From Rutpela maculata (lineage: Eukaryota; Arthropoda; Insecta; Coleoptera; Cerambycidae): a DNA stretch of 64,000 nucleotides. The notes under the pieces were generated by a model. The model had not been told where the DNA came from. It did not search any database and worked only from the letters and a program-made list of their open reading frames with translations. Positions within the stretch are counted from its first letter, which is position 1. Each line of letters begins with the position of its first letter. Positions 35,874 to 48,109 of this stretch are shown here, in pieces. Location: positions 13,679,821-13,743,820 of the forward strand of contig OW386291.2 in assembly GCA_936432065.2 (NCBI GenBank), written 5' to 3'. Made by a program: the position numbers and the translations under genes.

Positions 35874-37150
35874 CGTACAATTTTTTTTTTTTTTTCGGCC
35901 GACACTTCAAAATCTGAATCCATATTTTCCATAACTTGTGAATTGACTTTTGACAACTCGTAAAAGTCAAGTTTATTTATCTATTTGACACTTATCTCAA
36001 CAATTAACACAAATTCGTTTCCCTAGAAACGAGAATAGAAAAGACTTTGCCGATCTCTAATGTCACTTGTAATGTCACAATGTAGGTACGTAAAATATCA
36101 TCATTTTGAGATGTATCTAAACCTCCGATTAAAGAACTTATATCTAGATACATAATGGCTATCTTTTCTTCATATACCTTCATATACCAAATCACAACCT
36201 TATTTACTCCTAACATAGTCACATGTCCATTAAAATGGATAGATGAACACCACATCCCATAGGCAACAGTGGCGGGTATGTGTAGAAGGGAAAATGTACA
36301 ATATTGTACATATTTTATGTAATAATTGTTGGTTAACCTCTATGAACATAACCGCGTATTTAAAAAATATAATAGGTAGAGATGTTTTATTCAAGGGAAA
36401 TATGTATTGAAAGGATTTTATTTATAATATTATTATTACAACTGTAAATTGAACGCCATCATGTTACGACTATGACCTACTTATTTATGAAACGACCGAT
36501 TTTCTTCTTTTCTAAACTGCCTTCTGCAAACGGCACAGCACTTCAACATGTAGCATTAAATTTTCACTGTGTAAATATGAATAGAGAATATTACTTAGCT
36601 ATTAAGCAAATCACAACTTAAAATAAAATTACTTTTTCATCACTTTTTGGTCGGAGAACACGAAAAACATTTATTGACATTAATGACGGACACTGTCAGA
36701 TTATGATAATCAAACTGAACCGATCGTGTAGAAAACAGCCGCGAATAGGCCGATGGGCCAATCAGAAACTTATGGGAAGAAGTGCCTTAGATTGTGAGTC
36801 TTTCAGCCACAAATAAATCAGTGCCATTATGTATCTAGATATAAGTTCTTTAATCGGAGATCTAAACAAACAAAAGTATCATCAGCGAACCAAGTTAAAT
36901 TATTTTTAATAACGATACTTAATAAATCATGTATGAAAACAACTAATAATAAGGGCCCAAGGTCTGAACCTTGGAGTACATCGCATACAGTTTATTTGAC
37001 CTACAACCGTGTATCTCAACGACTTGGTTGATTTGAGAAAGGTTAGGAACTAATTCAGTAACTTTCCTTACGTCTTCGGCAATACATATGGAACTTCTCA
37101 AGCAGGAGTTCATAACTAACAAGATCAAATGCTCTTCTTAGATCTAAAAA
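35874..37150 (-). pseudogene. LINE reverse transcriptase relic, interrupted
   Basis: The minus strand from 37150 reads RAFDLVSYELLLEKFH-like, then after frameshifts SDLGPLLLVVFIHDLL and NLTWFADDTFVCLD. These are the PQGSxLGPLLF and FADD catalytic boxes of a non-LTR reverse transcriptase. The frame resumes beyond a 737-bp insertion as DTSQNDDILRTYIVTLQ at about 36115-36000. Both catalytic aspartates of FADD are present, but the frame is broken elsewhere, so the copy is dead. The clade is probably Jockey. Confidence 0.75.
36123..36859. mobile_element. 737-bp TIR element with exact 8-bp target duplication
   Basis: The 37-bp inverted ends begin CTCCGATTAAAGAACTTATA and include ATCTAGATACATAATGGC. 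ATCTAAAC flanks both sides (36115-36122 and 36860-36867) and is an exact 8-bp target duplication. The element splits a LINE reverse transcriptase just after the FADD box. Eight-bp duplications are made by hAT and P elements, among others. The CTCCG terminus is not typical of hAT, so the superfamily is open. No transposase is seen inside. Confidence 0.85.
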
Positions 37151-37681
37151 TATGTCGATATGTTTATTTATTATTCAAACTTTCATGAAAAGACGTTAAA
37201 AAAAATTTCCATTACTAATTTTGTGGATTTACCTTTTTGAAAACTAAACTGACAAGAAAAAAGTATCATAAGAAAATAGACCTATAATTTACCCACTTCG
37301 TTTCCGAATCCTTTTTTTGTGGGAAGGAATGCCAAGAAAAATACGCTCATTAATTGATAAGTTAACTAAAATTGGTGACTTCACCAAAATGTCAATATAC
37401 TTCTTTAATAAATTCGATGAAACATGCAACAAACACAAATTCAAATCTTGGGTACGTCTAAGGTACATCATTGAACTATACTACATAATGGAAGTCTCAC
37501 TGGATACACATACCCGGTGAAGAACGAGAACGCAATAAAATGGCGGGCTGAGGGCGTTGTCTTCTTCATCTCTTTCCAACTATGACGCAGTTGTCTTCCC
37601 CCCCTCCCCCCCATGGTTTGTTTCAGATGCGTAAAAAAGACGGAGAAGATTAGGGCGGTTGCCGGACGTGTTCATTTACAC
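37151..37681. other. No recognised gene; possible LINE tail
   Basis: The plus strand at about 37310-37430 could encode FLWEGMPRKIRSLIDKLTKI, loosely like the C-terminal LWNSLPxxIR motif of Jockey-type proteins. It is on the opposite strand from the adjacent relic. The support is weak. Confidence 0.3.
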
Positions 37682-40206
37682 TAATAGTGGAGTAAAAAAC
37701 AGGGGAAAAGTCGCTTCCTTCTCGAGTTTTTTTTTAATCTTAGAACAAACTGAGACATATACCATTTCATTAAGTAGGTCGATGTTCATTAGAAATCATG
37801 AAATACGACATTTTTTAGTGGTCACGGACATTGTTATTTTTAAAAAGGTGTGAAATTTTGTTTTTTTTTTTAATCATGTTTTTTTGAACGTCTAATGCCA
37901 TATCTCAAAAACGAATGGAGATATCCACATGAACTTTTTTTTGTTATAAAACACACACTTAAGCACTTCTATCTGTGTATAGTATTGTTAATTAAAACAT
38001 TTTTAAGCATGTTAAAAACTTAGACCTTGAAAGTTCAGAAAATATGCAGTCGAATTTTCACTAAGCTACAAACTTTTTTGTTTTTGGACATTTTGTATAA
38101 CATGCTGCGAAAAAAATAAAGCCAAAAGACCAAAAAAGTTTTTGATAGCATAATTCTTGTGTCTTTGATAGGGCGGTGTACGATCAACGTTATTCGGTTT
38201 CGTCGAAGGTAAAATTATAAAACCGCTGCCCAAGGAATCACTACTTCCACATCCAGATCTTCTATCCAACTCTCTCACAACGAAAAAAATTTGAATGTGG
38301 AAATAATTGTTTATGGAACTTCAATAATAAAATATTTGAAATCGTCTACTCCAAAAACCTATAAAACGATATGTCACATCGGTAGTGGGGCTGAGGGTTG
38401 TGGAAGGTAGTGGTGGATAAAGTAAAAAAAAAAAAAATGAGGCCTTTGGTTCTTGTTCACACACTAAACGACAATTTTTTTCGCCCCCTTGAATAATGGG
38501 GGTGGTTAATGCCAAAAAAATTTTGAGACCTTAGCTTCTCTTATATATACTAAATACCAATTTTATGGACTCTTACTTGCTTGATTTGCCTATTTACCCC
38601 CATTTACCCCCCAACCCTTTAACGGAATAATCTAGTTCCAGATCCCGTTAAAATACATGGTACGTGTACCAAATTTCAAGTCAATATCTTAAACGGTTCC
38701 GGAGTAATCGTGCGCACAAAAAAAGTTACAGACAGACCGACAGACAGAATTTTTTTTTGCTCAAACTTAAAATCTCGACGTTTCATGACATTCTAAGCCT
38801 ATTTGGACAATAAAAATTTTCAAAAATATTTTTGTCGATACTATACTTACACTGGATGTGGAACTAAAATGTGTAACGATATTCTTTCCCTTATTACCAC
38901 TTGTATTATATTGTAGAACGTATGGCCATTGTGCGAATTGTGCGTGGATTATCTGCTAAAAAAATATTTAAGATAAAAAAAGCAATCTAAACTTCATTGT
39001 AAAATGGAGTGGATTTTATGTGGCGTAGTAATAGAGGAGAACGATTAACTTGTGCACACGCCATGAAAAATTAGGACTGCGAAAATTAAAAGAGACTTAA
39101 TTTAAGATATTTTTTTCTTTTTTGTTATCTAATTTAGGCGAAAATAACACGTTTACTCAATTATTGTGTGGATCTCGGGTAAAAATGCAATGCATGGGAG
39201 TTTCGGATAGGGACCCTGACACAGGAAATGTCGGATACAAATATTAAGATTGCCACGTTCAAAAAAAAGTTCTTTAAGAAACTGTCTTTTCTATTTAGCT
39301 CCAATAATAACGCAAAAAAAGGAAAACTCGATAGTTTAGTTTTTATCAAAACACTTATTACTTTTCCTAAACTTCTGTTTATGGAATTTTACTGGCCCCC
39401 TAGTTGCGCAACTTTTTTTTCCATTTACTATAATATTATTTTTTACCGTTTCCGAGATCCCAATGCAATGCATTTTTATCCCAGATACTCTATTTAAGAT
39501 TTTTAATTCCTTTTTGCCTCCAACCTTAGTCCTTAATGCGTCACTGGAAAAAATAAGTTATCCTTTCAGATCCTAAAACGTGATAAAACAGTCCTAAACA
39601 TAAAAAAATAATAATGAAAAGTTCCGTTACACACAATACATAATCATTATTATTCTTAAGTGCCGCGCGCGTACGCTTCGAAAATTCCTCCATACTAAAA
39701 AATTCGTAACTAGCAAACTATTGCTAATAATGAAAATATTTTTTTTCTAAAAACTTTTTTAGTCTATTGACTTCATTTTCTTCATAGCATGTTGCACAAA
39801 ATTTTCAAAAACAAAAAAGTTCCTCGCTCAGTGAAAATTTGATGGCGTATTCTCTAAACTTTCAGGGTCATCTACGTTTTTGGCATGTTCACATTTTTCT
39901 TATTAGCAATCCTATGTATAGAAAGAAGCGCTTAAGTTGTGTTTTATAACAAAAAAAAGTTCACATCGATAGCTCAATTCATTTTTGAGATATGGCAATA
40001 GATGTACAAAAAAAACATGATTTAAAAAAAAATTAAATTTTACACTTTTTTTTAAATAAGAATATCTGTGGCCACTAAAAAATGTTGTATTTCATGTTTT
40101 TATGTGTAAAATGATGTTGGTAATACCCACTGTGTCTGATCTTGTTCTAAGCTGATAAAAAAAAAAAACGACACAATTTTACCTCTTTTTCGCTCCTCTA
40201 TAATAG
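37682..40206. mobile_element. Long-TIR foldback family F, copy 2
   Basis: The left arm (37682 to about 38200) pairs with the right arm (about 39700-40206). Shared marks are TAATAGTGGAGTAAAA at the end, TTAGAACAA, TTTTTTAGTGGYCAC, GCCATATCTCAAAA and TAACATGCTGC. The termini match copy 1 at 18535-21457. The interior holds a complete ACTTCCAC repeat and, at 39160-39500, frames without motifs. No transposase was recognised. Confidence 0.65.
38221..38876. repeat. ACTTCCAC family repeat, complete copy
   Basis: It runs from AACCGCTGCCCAAGGAATCA through CTACTTCCACATCCAGAT to CACTGGATGTGGAACTAAAA. The internal marks are as in the 20-kb and 58-kb copies, including GACAGACCGACAGACAG and AAACGGTTCCGGAGTAATCG. 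Confidence 0.8.
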
Positions 40207-40208
40207 TT

Positions 40209-40990
40209 CAACAATGCACTGCGGATCAAGAGCTGGGATCTACTCAGCAGAACTAAATCTACACTCGACAATACCGCTAGACACTAGAGACACATACAAC
40301 TATATTGCAGGAGGAACTAATAGGAATTCAACAAGAGAGAATGCAAACGTCAGTGGTAAAACGGTGTGCATATCAAGAGACAGCAGAGTAGCCCTGCTTG
40401 CTATAAATAATTGTAGGACAAGCTGACATGATGAAATTCATGATAATGATGAAGTGGATTCTTTAGCCCATAAGGGATGAGAGCGCCCTGCATGGTCCGG
40501 AGCCTGCAACAGTGCTCTCGGATTCAGTCCACAATTCCCTGTTAAAGAACTACATCAAACGCTATGCCATGGACTGGTCTAAGCAGCTGCAGAGACATCA
40601 GAATGGCTTCGGCCGGACCCAGCCGTAAACTAGGCAGACACTGTATCCAGAATAATCTGCGTGTCTATGTGGGATTACTGACAGAACATTTCAGAGTACA
40701 CTGACAACCTCAGATGTATAGACAACCTCAGATGTAAAGGGTGTAACATCTGGATGACGAGACTGCCGAGCATGTGCTGTTCACTGCCCTGCTCTCTCAA
40801 CGAAAGAAGGATCCATACTGGGGGACTTCTGGCTCAGTGTGGCGCCCCTCCAGGTCTTCTTCTCAAGTACATCACAGGTGATCGTTGGCTTGAGGAATGA
40901 GGAGCTTGATAGATATGCGGCCACCTAAGGGGGTAGGACAATGGGCCCACCCAAGAGGCCTTAGTGCAGTAAGTTCAAACTCACCCCCCT
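40209..40990 (+). pseudogene. LINE 3' end with RNase H-like remnant
   Basis: The plus strand starts GSRAGIYSAELNLH and reads TVCISRDSRVALLAIN. These resemble the start of a LINE RNase H domain and its (S)DSxAAL box. Next come a GPEPAT-like stretch, VLSDSVHNSLLKNYIKRYAM-like and DETAEHVLF. The last is the H of the C-terminal CCHC-type motif, with its cysteines largely lost. Stops and frameshifts occur throughout. Elements with RNase H of this kind belong to the I/R1/LOA group. The upstream reverse transcriptase is missing. Confidence 0.65.
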
Positions 40991-41825
40991 CCAAGCAATC
41001 AAGAATCCAGGGCGTTTGCAAGTTCGAATTTTGCGTTTCGTCTCGATAAAATTAAAATCTCTTGTGGTATCTATTACTTGAAAAATTCACTCGCTTTTAC
41101 CTGAGGATTTGTCGCAAATGATTAAAAAAAAATATTACTCGACATTTGTGGACACTTTATAAAAAAAAAACATTGTAAAATAATATCCCCTGAGACTTAT
41201 ACCCATATATTCAGATATGTTTTGTTTGAATTCGAATTGTTTATGTAGATTTAGCGTGACGATACAAAGTACGTTCCTTTTATACATGGTTGGTTTTAAT
41301 TTGTGATGGTCGATCTTAACAACAAGATGCATATTTTAATGGCACGCCCACAATACGATTCAGTTGTTGTCCTTTTATTCCACCATAAAATGAAATGAAT
41401 ATAAACTTTATACAATGCTAAACAATGTGATGGATGTTTACGGTGTCTGGCCTCTCGTATATAATAAAACATTTAATAATATTCCCTATGTGATGACATG
41501 TTTCCGTATTGCCTTCTGCATATTGATTTTATTTTGTCTAATAAAAGTCGTATTCTCTTCGATACGTTGTACGGTATATCTTGTTATATTGTGTTGAGTT
41601 TTTCGAGATATAACGCATTATTCTGTTTATATCACTCATATTATGTCTAGAGGGTACAATACAATATACTAACTAGGTAGTATTACATTCAGTTTAGTCA
41701 GTTTGTTTTTTTTTGCAAAAATAATGAATGTGTCGATGTTCATCATTTACAATAAGCTTAACATTTTAGTTGATTGTAATATTCAAATAATACCTGGAGA
41801 CATGAATGAAATTCAACCCGCTGTA
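40991..41825. other. No recognised gene
   Basis: AT-rich. Frames at 41135-41332 (minus) and 41415-41597 (plus) show no motifs. Confidence 0.4.
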
Positions 41826-42664
41826 CAAACCATAATGACAAAAGGGTAGGGAAGTAGGAGAATTATCGAAAACCAAAAACTTAATAAAGCAGGCAAGTGA
41901 GGTGTCGTTTTCTAGTTCTTTTTGAGCGCTGAATCTAATAAAAATAAAACCAATATGTGTATAATGAAATGACATTTTATTTGTATAAAACTTGAAAAAT
42001 CCTTTAAAAAATTTAAAAGTATAACAAAAAACTTAGAAAGAAATTGACATAAATGGATCTATCATCATCATCAGCAAGTTCTTCATTAAAGTCTTCTAAG
42101 TTGATTGCTGAGTAGTCGTTGGGAAAAGTTTCAGAGTCTGTATTAGCATATATTACTCCTTCACTCGTTTTATAAAGTGATGAACATTTCACACCACTTT
42201 TTGCAAGTGCACAACATTGTGGCACAATTTCCCTTGCAGGAGCATTATATCAGTTTCATGATCGACTCAGAAGCTGGATCAAGTGTCGTTTGCTTTGGCC
42301 TCAAGTCTCCGTGATGCTTTCCCAACCCCAATGATGTGGATTTAACTTATTTCCAAGTCAGGTTTGAAGTTGGTAATATGTGGAAGGAGTGCTGAGCAGC
42401 ATTTACCTCAGTAGTTAGTAGTGATTCCAATTTTAGTGACGTTTTCTTCAACTTTCTTGCTTTAATTTCAATTTTTTAACAGGGTTTTTCAAGTTGTGTA
42501 CCAATACAATGTCTTGTTCATAGACACAGATAATTGTTATCAACTTGGTTTTGTTTTTATTAGATTCAGCAGTCAAAAAAACCTAGAAAACGACACTCCA
42601 CTTGCCTATTTTATTAAATTTTTGGATTTCCATAATTCCCCTGTGTGAGCCCATAAAATTTTGG
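41826..42664. mobile_element. TIR element carrying a cysteine-cluster pseudogene
   Basis: Inverted arms at about 41850-41960 and 42545-42660 share AGGCAAGTG(G)AG, GTGTCGTTTTCTAG, TGAATCTAATAAAAA and AAAACCAA. Between them lies a decayed copy of the same protein family found at 51.5 and 57.9 kb. The outermost bases are not clear, so termini and target duplication remain undefined. Confidence 0.6.
42013..42410 (-). pseudogene. Cysteine-cluster (LPPT/WGW) family protein, decayed
   Basis: Read with two frame changes on the minus strand, the order of motifs matches the family: AAQHSFHI (cf. AAxxHxxRVY), WGWE, PASESIMKLI (cf. APDEILKMI), a stop where Arg is expected, CSCKGNCATMLCTCKK, then in another frame SGVKCSSLYK and an acidic tail INLEDFNEELADDDD. 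The cysteine cluster C-x-C-x3-C-x4-C-x-C is intact, but later cysteines are replaced. At least one stop and two frameshifts rule out function. The biochemical role of the family is unknown. A metal-binding CXC-like module is inferred from the cysteine spacing. Confidence 0.65.
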
Positions 42665-43053
42665 AAGTGCTTGATGCACTACTTTGACTACATCATTATG
42701 TCGCGCCAGGTAGTCTTTTTATGCCAAAGCTGGACATCTGCTGCATACGTTGAATGGATTCCGTTGCCTGTTTGCAAAGACTATTATTGTTATTGTTTTT
42801 GCAGTCTCGTTTTTCAACGGTGTCTTTCTGATGGTAGATTTCTTCAGACGGATAATTGTCAAGCCTTTCTGCATATTAATTTGAAATCGATAGGAAACAT
42901 CTTACAATGTGACATGTGTATAGCACAACAGATGTTAAATATTTTGTGTCCAGTTTTTCTGTTTGTTTCACTGTGCTTCGCGGTATTACTCCTGTTGTGG
43001 ATATTATGATCGGTCGTATCTACCTTCCACATTTGTTTTATTGCCGCCGCAAG
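42665..43053. other. No recognised gene
   Basis: A plus-strand frame runs through 42602-43009 (135 residues). It begins inside the TIR of the preceding element, and the minus strand of the same stretch also shows repeat-like content (QLWHKKTTWRDIM). I regard it as a chance frame in decayed mobile DNA. Confidence 0.35.
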
Positions 43054-44125
43054 TTATTTTTTTTTCTGGGTTAAAAACCAGTCACCCTTCTCTGTGGCTC
43101 CGACCCTCAGAGGGGAGCTGGTAGTACCGGCAGCCACTCCCCACTCCGTGGGATAAGTGACTACTGAATCCGGGAATCGTATGCCCTGAGTAGACGTAAC
43201 GAACCGAGGATGACGGCCTTCTGCATTTTGCCGGCTAAGATCTCTGCCAAGTTTTGGCATGCCGGTATGATTTAAGTTCCGAAAACAGTGTGTGTCTCGC
43301 TCCACCGAGGGCTCCTATGATCAGTACCACCAACTTAACAGTATGGTCTGGGATAAAGTCTGCGGAGTTCGAAGAGCAAATCTCGATATTTTGTCCGTTT
43401 TTCCTTCTTCAAGACAATGTTGTTCTCCGCGGGAGCCGAGAACACTACAACATACATTGTCTTGAGTTGGTGATCGAGAAGAACTACGTCAGGCCTGTTG
43501 GCTTGTATTTGCCGGAACGAGTAGTTCCAATAAATTAGACACTTCTAATTTCTCCCGGAGCGTGAGGCAGCACTGGTGTCTTGTCTATCCCATACGAGTG
43601 CCTTAAATGCTAATAAAGCATTCGTAATGCTCCGTCGTGTCTCTGGATATAGGTCGAGACTGCAAGCCGACAGCAAATGCATTAGAGTCTCTGGCGCCCT
43701 GCGGCAGGCTCTGCAGCGGACGTCAGGGACTTTTATACCCATGACTCGACTACGATAGACGAGGGTGTTGTATACACCATCCTGGCAAGCCCGACTGACC
43801 TTAAGAAGGCAAAGGTCAGCCTTTCGGATAAAGACAAGGTTTTCTATATTTTTCTAGAAAACTCCATGCATTGGCTTATCCGTGTGAAGCTGCAGAAAGA
43901 TATTATGTTCTGCAGCTTTAATTTGGGCTTTTCGCAGAACAGGTTCCAACTCGGTGACAGAGTCGCGATTTACCTGCTCGGCGTCGAAGGAGAGACCAAG
44001 TTCATCGGCTGCTCTCTGCGCTGCCTTAAACTGCATTTTCATGGTCCCGGACCATGCAGAGGAGGGGATCCAAACTCCTGATGACCTTACAGGCTCCATC
44101 CAGAACCATCCTATTATGGAGACTC
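43054..44125 (-). pseudogene. R2-type LINE 3' region, zinc knuckle and endonuclease relic
   Basis: The minus strand reads, in order: an RDSVTELEPVLRKAQIKAAE helix region; LQLHTDKPMHGVF; CRACRRAPETLMHLLSAC, a C-x2-C-x8-H-x4-C zinc knuckle; then RPDVVLLDHQLKTMYVVVFS. The last matches the R-x-x-P-D...D core of the C-terminal restriction-like endonuclease of R2-type elements. MQKAVILGSLRLLRAYDS follows, and the copy ends at an A-run near 43062. At least four stops or frameshifts split it into frames at 44099-43854, 43742-43545 and 43305-43054. The reverse transcriptase is missing (5' truncation). Its GC content is clearly above that of its neighbours, which suggests a younger insertion than the Jockey relics. 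Confidence 0.8.
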
Positions 44126-44180
44126 TCCATAATAATAATAATTATTTTTATTACCATTATTATTATTATTATTATTATTA
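44126..44180. repeat. ATT/AAT microsatellite
   Basis: ATAATAATAATAATTATT is followed by (ATT)n up to TATATACG. It adjoins the 5' truncation point of the R2-type relic. Confidence 0.9.
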
Positions 44181-44392
44181 TATACGACTATAGATTTAAA
44201 TCAGTCGTTAACAAGACAATAACAGTTCAAAGGGTTTCAATCAGTGGCATAGATCTTGTTTGTTATAAGCCAAAAAAAAATTACATTACCGATAATTTTC
44301 CCATTATTTTACGAATAGTATTAATATCCTCAAAATACTACGTCTAAGTCACATACAAACTCTCACATGCACTTTCTCTATGCCTACATATA

Positions 44393-45464
44393 CAGGGTGT
44401 CCGGAAATTCCTGCAGTTAACTTTACTTAAATGATGATAGTTTTTACAAAAATATGAAAAACAGTTCCTAGATACGTATCCGGAAACACTTCGAAGGAAG
44501 CTAGGGCCCTTTGAAAGGGAGACCCTAGAGGAGAATATTTCGCCCCCCAAAACTTTGGGTTGATGTCACTATAAAGAGCTTATGGGAAAAAACTGTAATG
44601 AGCCTGTGCGCCTAATGCGACAGATGACGTGATGCTACTAGACGTACTATTCAGCGGGCGGAGGCTTACTAGAATAATTCATGAATCATAAGACGTTGCG
44701 AATAAGAAGAAAGGCTATTACTTTATAGCATTGGCCAAAAGAAAATTCAAACAGGGTCCATATTAAACTTTTAAATACGGAAGTTTACTGAGATATTTGT
44801 ACAGACATCCGTAAATTAGTTGTGTTGTACAAGCAAGTACGAATTATTGCCAATCTTAATTGACTTGCGTCATGTAGGGGCATTAAAGAAATTTAACATT
44901 TTAACTTTACGATATATACATTACTGAAACTGTTTGTTTTGTCTACTGAAATAAGTATATCTTTGCTGCACATTATGACCTACAATAACTTGCAAAAAGT
45001 GTCTCATGTCTGGTAAATACCATATTTCACTGCCTTTAGATACTGTATCACGATATATAGCCGAGATACTCCAGTCAATCTGGATTTGAAGGGTTTAAAA
45101 GAATATTAGAAAATGGAAAACAAATATTTTTTTATTTAGTATTGTAAAGGGGTGGGCACTCATTAAGAAGCAAAGTTTTCGACTTCGGGGTGGGTCTACT
45201 TTAGCCGCGATATTGTCATAAAGGGTAATAAAATCAGTGTTTTTGGAATAACTCTTTTTCTGTTTATCCTACATCCAAAGTATTTATTATAAATTTTGTA
45301 GAGCATATTTTGGTTCCACAGGTGGCTTTGCCTTTGTAGCAGGCGAATGTTTTTCTGGTCATAAGTAGATCCTAATTTGTTCTATACTTGAGTAAAATCT
45401 GATTCAAATCGGAAACAAAATAAAAAAGTTATAAGGGCGCCTTCATTTTAAGTGAGTCGCACTG
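44393..45464. mobile_element. TA-flanked ends of one or two mariner-like elements
   Basis: The left end CAGGGTGTCCGGAAATT follows TA at 44391-44392. The right end AGTGAGTCGCACTG is followed by TA at 45465-45466. The right 170 bp (45296-45464) is a diverged relative of the MITE at 29468-30171, sharing CAGGTGGCTTTGC, GATCCTAATTTGTTCTATAC and TTGAGTAAAAT. The left end does not pair with the right, so these are probably two truncated elements. No transposase motif lies between them. Confidence 0.5.
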
Positions 45465-45469
45465 TATAT

Positions 45470-45789
45470 TTAAGGAAATGCATGGATTTCGACAAAATAT
45501 TACGTTAGCAAATACGTCGAGTGTTGTAAAATAAAGATTGTTTTGTGACTGTGATTTATTAGCAGACCACGGTTGATAGAAATATTCAAGGTACCTAAAA
45601 CTTTTTTTTTAATTATCCATTTTTTTGGCTGGCGAATATCTCGTAAACTATAACACACAGGAAGAAAATGAATATAGACATTCTTTTAGGAAATTTAATT
45701 ATGTTTAATTTTGCATAGATTACCTTTTTCCATACGACGTATAGTTTCCGAGATATAAGCGAAAAACCAAAAAATGGGACCTTTACAGT
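45470..45789. other. No recognised gene; weak TIR-like fragment
   Basis: Positions 45700-45790 share GAGATATAAGCGAAAAACC and AAAATGGGACCTTT with the termini at 57.1 and 59.5 kb. The rest is AT-rich. Confidence 0.4.
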
Positions 45790-46415
45790 GTGTTGAAAAA
45801 AGTTTTTTTGCCATTATATTTGTGATTAAAAAATTTTTTTTCTTAAGAAAATTTTTTTTAAATGTTTCGTTTTTTCCTTTTTTCATTATTTAAATAAGTT
45901 ATTAAGAAAAAATGTTATTTTTAAAATTTATTATTTGCAATTCTCTATAAGATGGAAGAAATAATTTTTTTGTTGTTAATTTATTTGTTTATTTAATAAA
46001 CAATTTGTTATTAACAATCGCCGAATGTGTTTATATTCTTTTTAGATAGAAAAAAAAACAAAAACAACCGTATACATAAACATGTCAAAAAAAATATTAA
46101 TTTGTTTTTTTGACATGTTTATGCATACATGGTTGTTTTTGTTTGTTTTTTTTTATCTAAAAAAAATATAAACGCATTTGGCGATTGTTAAAAACAAATT
46201 GTTTATTAAATAAACAAATAAATTAGCAACAAATTTTTTTTCTTTTTTCCACTTTGTAGAGAATTGCAAATAATAAATTTTAAGTAATAATTTGTTTAAA
46301 TAATGAAAATGGGAAAAAAATTAAAAAAAAAATGTTAAGAAAAAATATTTTTTTTAATCATATTTTATAACAAATATAATGGCAAAAAAATTTTTTTCAA
46401 AAATTTTAATTTATC
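45790..46415. mobile_element. Foldback element, repeat family 2, complete palindrome
   Basis: The arms 45790-46100 and 46104-46415 pair around a centre at 46102 (CATGTCAAAAAAA versus TTTTTTTGACATG). Arm marks are GCCATTATATTTGT at the ends, ATTATTTGCAATTCTCTA-like, and AATAAACAATTTGTTA beside CAATCGCC. Arm identity is high but not perfect. The right half is repeated at 2740-2990. No gene. Confidence 0.75.
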
Positions 46416-47015
46416 TATTTGTTTATAATTTGTTTAAACTAATAGCAATAAAAATTTAAAGTTTATGTAATCTTATAGTATTTTTTAATATAAAAACAGT
46501 AATAATAATTAAAATGAATTAAAAAAAATTTCTACCTCACTTTTTCATTTTTTAGTTTTTTTGTTAGGTTAAATAATTAATAACTAATAGAATACAACAA
46601 TTAAAAACATCGCAATGTCATAATCGTATAAAGTATAGTTGATATAAGGTCTCCAGGAAGCGAAATAATTTTAGTGACTTTTGTTTAACAATTATCCAAC
46701 TTGAAATATAAACGCAAACTCTAAAAAAAAATTGTTAATTAACAATGGGCTCATTTTATGAAAAAGCGGTGAAACAATTTTTTTTCAACGGTTTCAGAGC
46801 ATCGTAAATCGTAACGGCTTAGTTGTTCGCCGCGCGGAGCTTTATTTTCAACATTAAATTAAAATTATTAATAATAGAGATAAATTTTCGGGAGTTCAGA
46901 CTTTTTTATTGGAAATTTCTTCCTCTTTTAGAATCTTTGTTTAAAATTTCTTAAATATTAATAGTTTTCGAGTTATTTGCAAAAAACGAAACTCGTTATT
47001 TTTTCAATCTTCATT
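46416..47015. repeat. Dispersed repeat, family 2 continuation
   Basis: This matches 2990-3460 in the same orientation, including AAGTTTATGTAATCTTATAG, GGTTTCAGAGCATCGTAA and a CGCGCGGAGC patch at 46831-46840, which is shorter than in the other copy. It shows that the family unit is longer than the palindrome alone. Confidence 0.65.
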
Positions 47016-48109
47016 TCAACTTTATCAAGCATTAACACGGCTTTGAACTTGTGAACTAGTCTATAGTAAGCCATATTTTTTCTAAAATTTAGAAAACAGA
47101 AAGTAACCTATGAAAAATCTTGCCAATATTTTTTTTTTCATGAACGATTTCCTACTTCTGAACCCTACTACCACCCCGATCAAGCTTAAAAATTTCTGTG
47201 TCGGTTTCAACTGATACCCGAGCTATCACATATCTAATTCATGTTAGATATCTAACAAGTAATTACTTTGGGATCTGAATATCTTAAAACCTATTTTTAA
47301 TTTTTTGTGGTACGCCTACATGTTGAAATTTATGATTTATGAGTTTGTTTCCACTGATGTAATAGCAAATCAATCTAAATTTAGTACAATCAGCTGTAAA
47401 CTTGTAAAATTAAATTTAAGAGCTTTTTGGTATTCTAAATCGTTAACACTTTTTTAATGGAAATGCGTATTAGTACTAAATCTCAATAAGGCACATTTTA
47501 TGGGCGATGTGCCCACACAGAATTGAAATATTAATACGAAATTAAGTAATTACTTAAACATTTACTTTTTGAAATGCTGTCATGTTTTGGCGTAACAGAG
47601 TTTGATCAACCTGACTGACATGATGTCATCGATGACATCACATGTGTCAATATGACGAAAATAGAAGCTGTCTGTTTCTATTTTCATCACTCGTTCTGAC
47701 CTGTCATGAAAATATTTCGCCTGACGCGGCGGCAAGTTTTCGTTTATTTGTAGTTACAATGATTTGTTAGAAAGATGTTACTATTAGGGTGGGTTCTATC
47801 GCAATGGGCTTGTTACCGATAATTTATCTTCGTTATTTTTTTATGGTATTCAATAGAATTCGATCATCTAGATAAGCTGTTAAAATTTCAGCTTCATAAG
47901 TGTATCCAATCGTTAGATATTCAATGTTAAAAATTGGGTTTCAGTACAAAGCGTTTCGCCGACTCTTGACGTCATTTTGCATAAACAAAAATTGAAAAAG
48001 TACATTGTTTCTGTAATAACTTCTTTGTTTTTTATGCTACAGAAATAGAAAGAAAACCATTTGAAAGCCTAATCAATATTCTAATTTTGGTTGTTAGCGC
48101 TTTTGACGT
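47016..48109. other. No recognised gene; perfect 20-bp palindrome
   Basis: TGATGTCATCGATGACATCA lies at about 47620-47639. A short hairpin GATGAAAATAGAA-type pair follows at 47655-47690 around CTGTCTG. The region is otherwise AT-rich with no coding signal. Confidence 0.5.

Noticed and set aside
42602..43009. 135-residue plus-strand frame
   Set aside because: It overlaps a TIR, has cysteine/leucine-rich AT-driven composition, and the other strand also shows repeat-like content.
44393..45464. A single full-length mariner element
   Set aside because: The left and right ends do not pair, and no DDD/E transposase motif lies between them. It is more likely two fragments.
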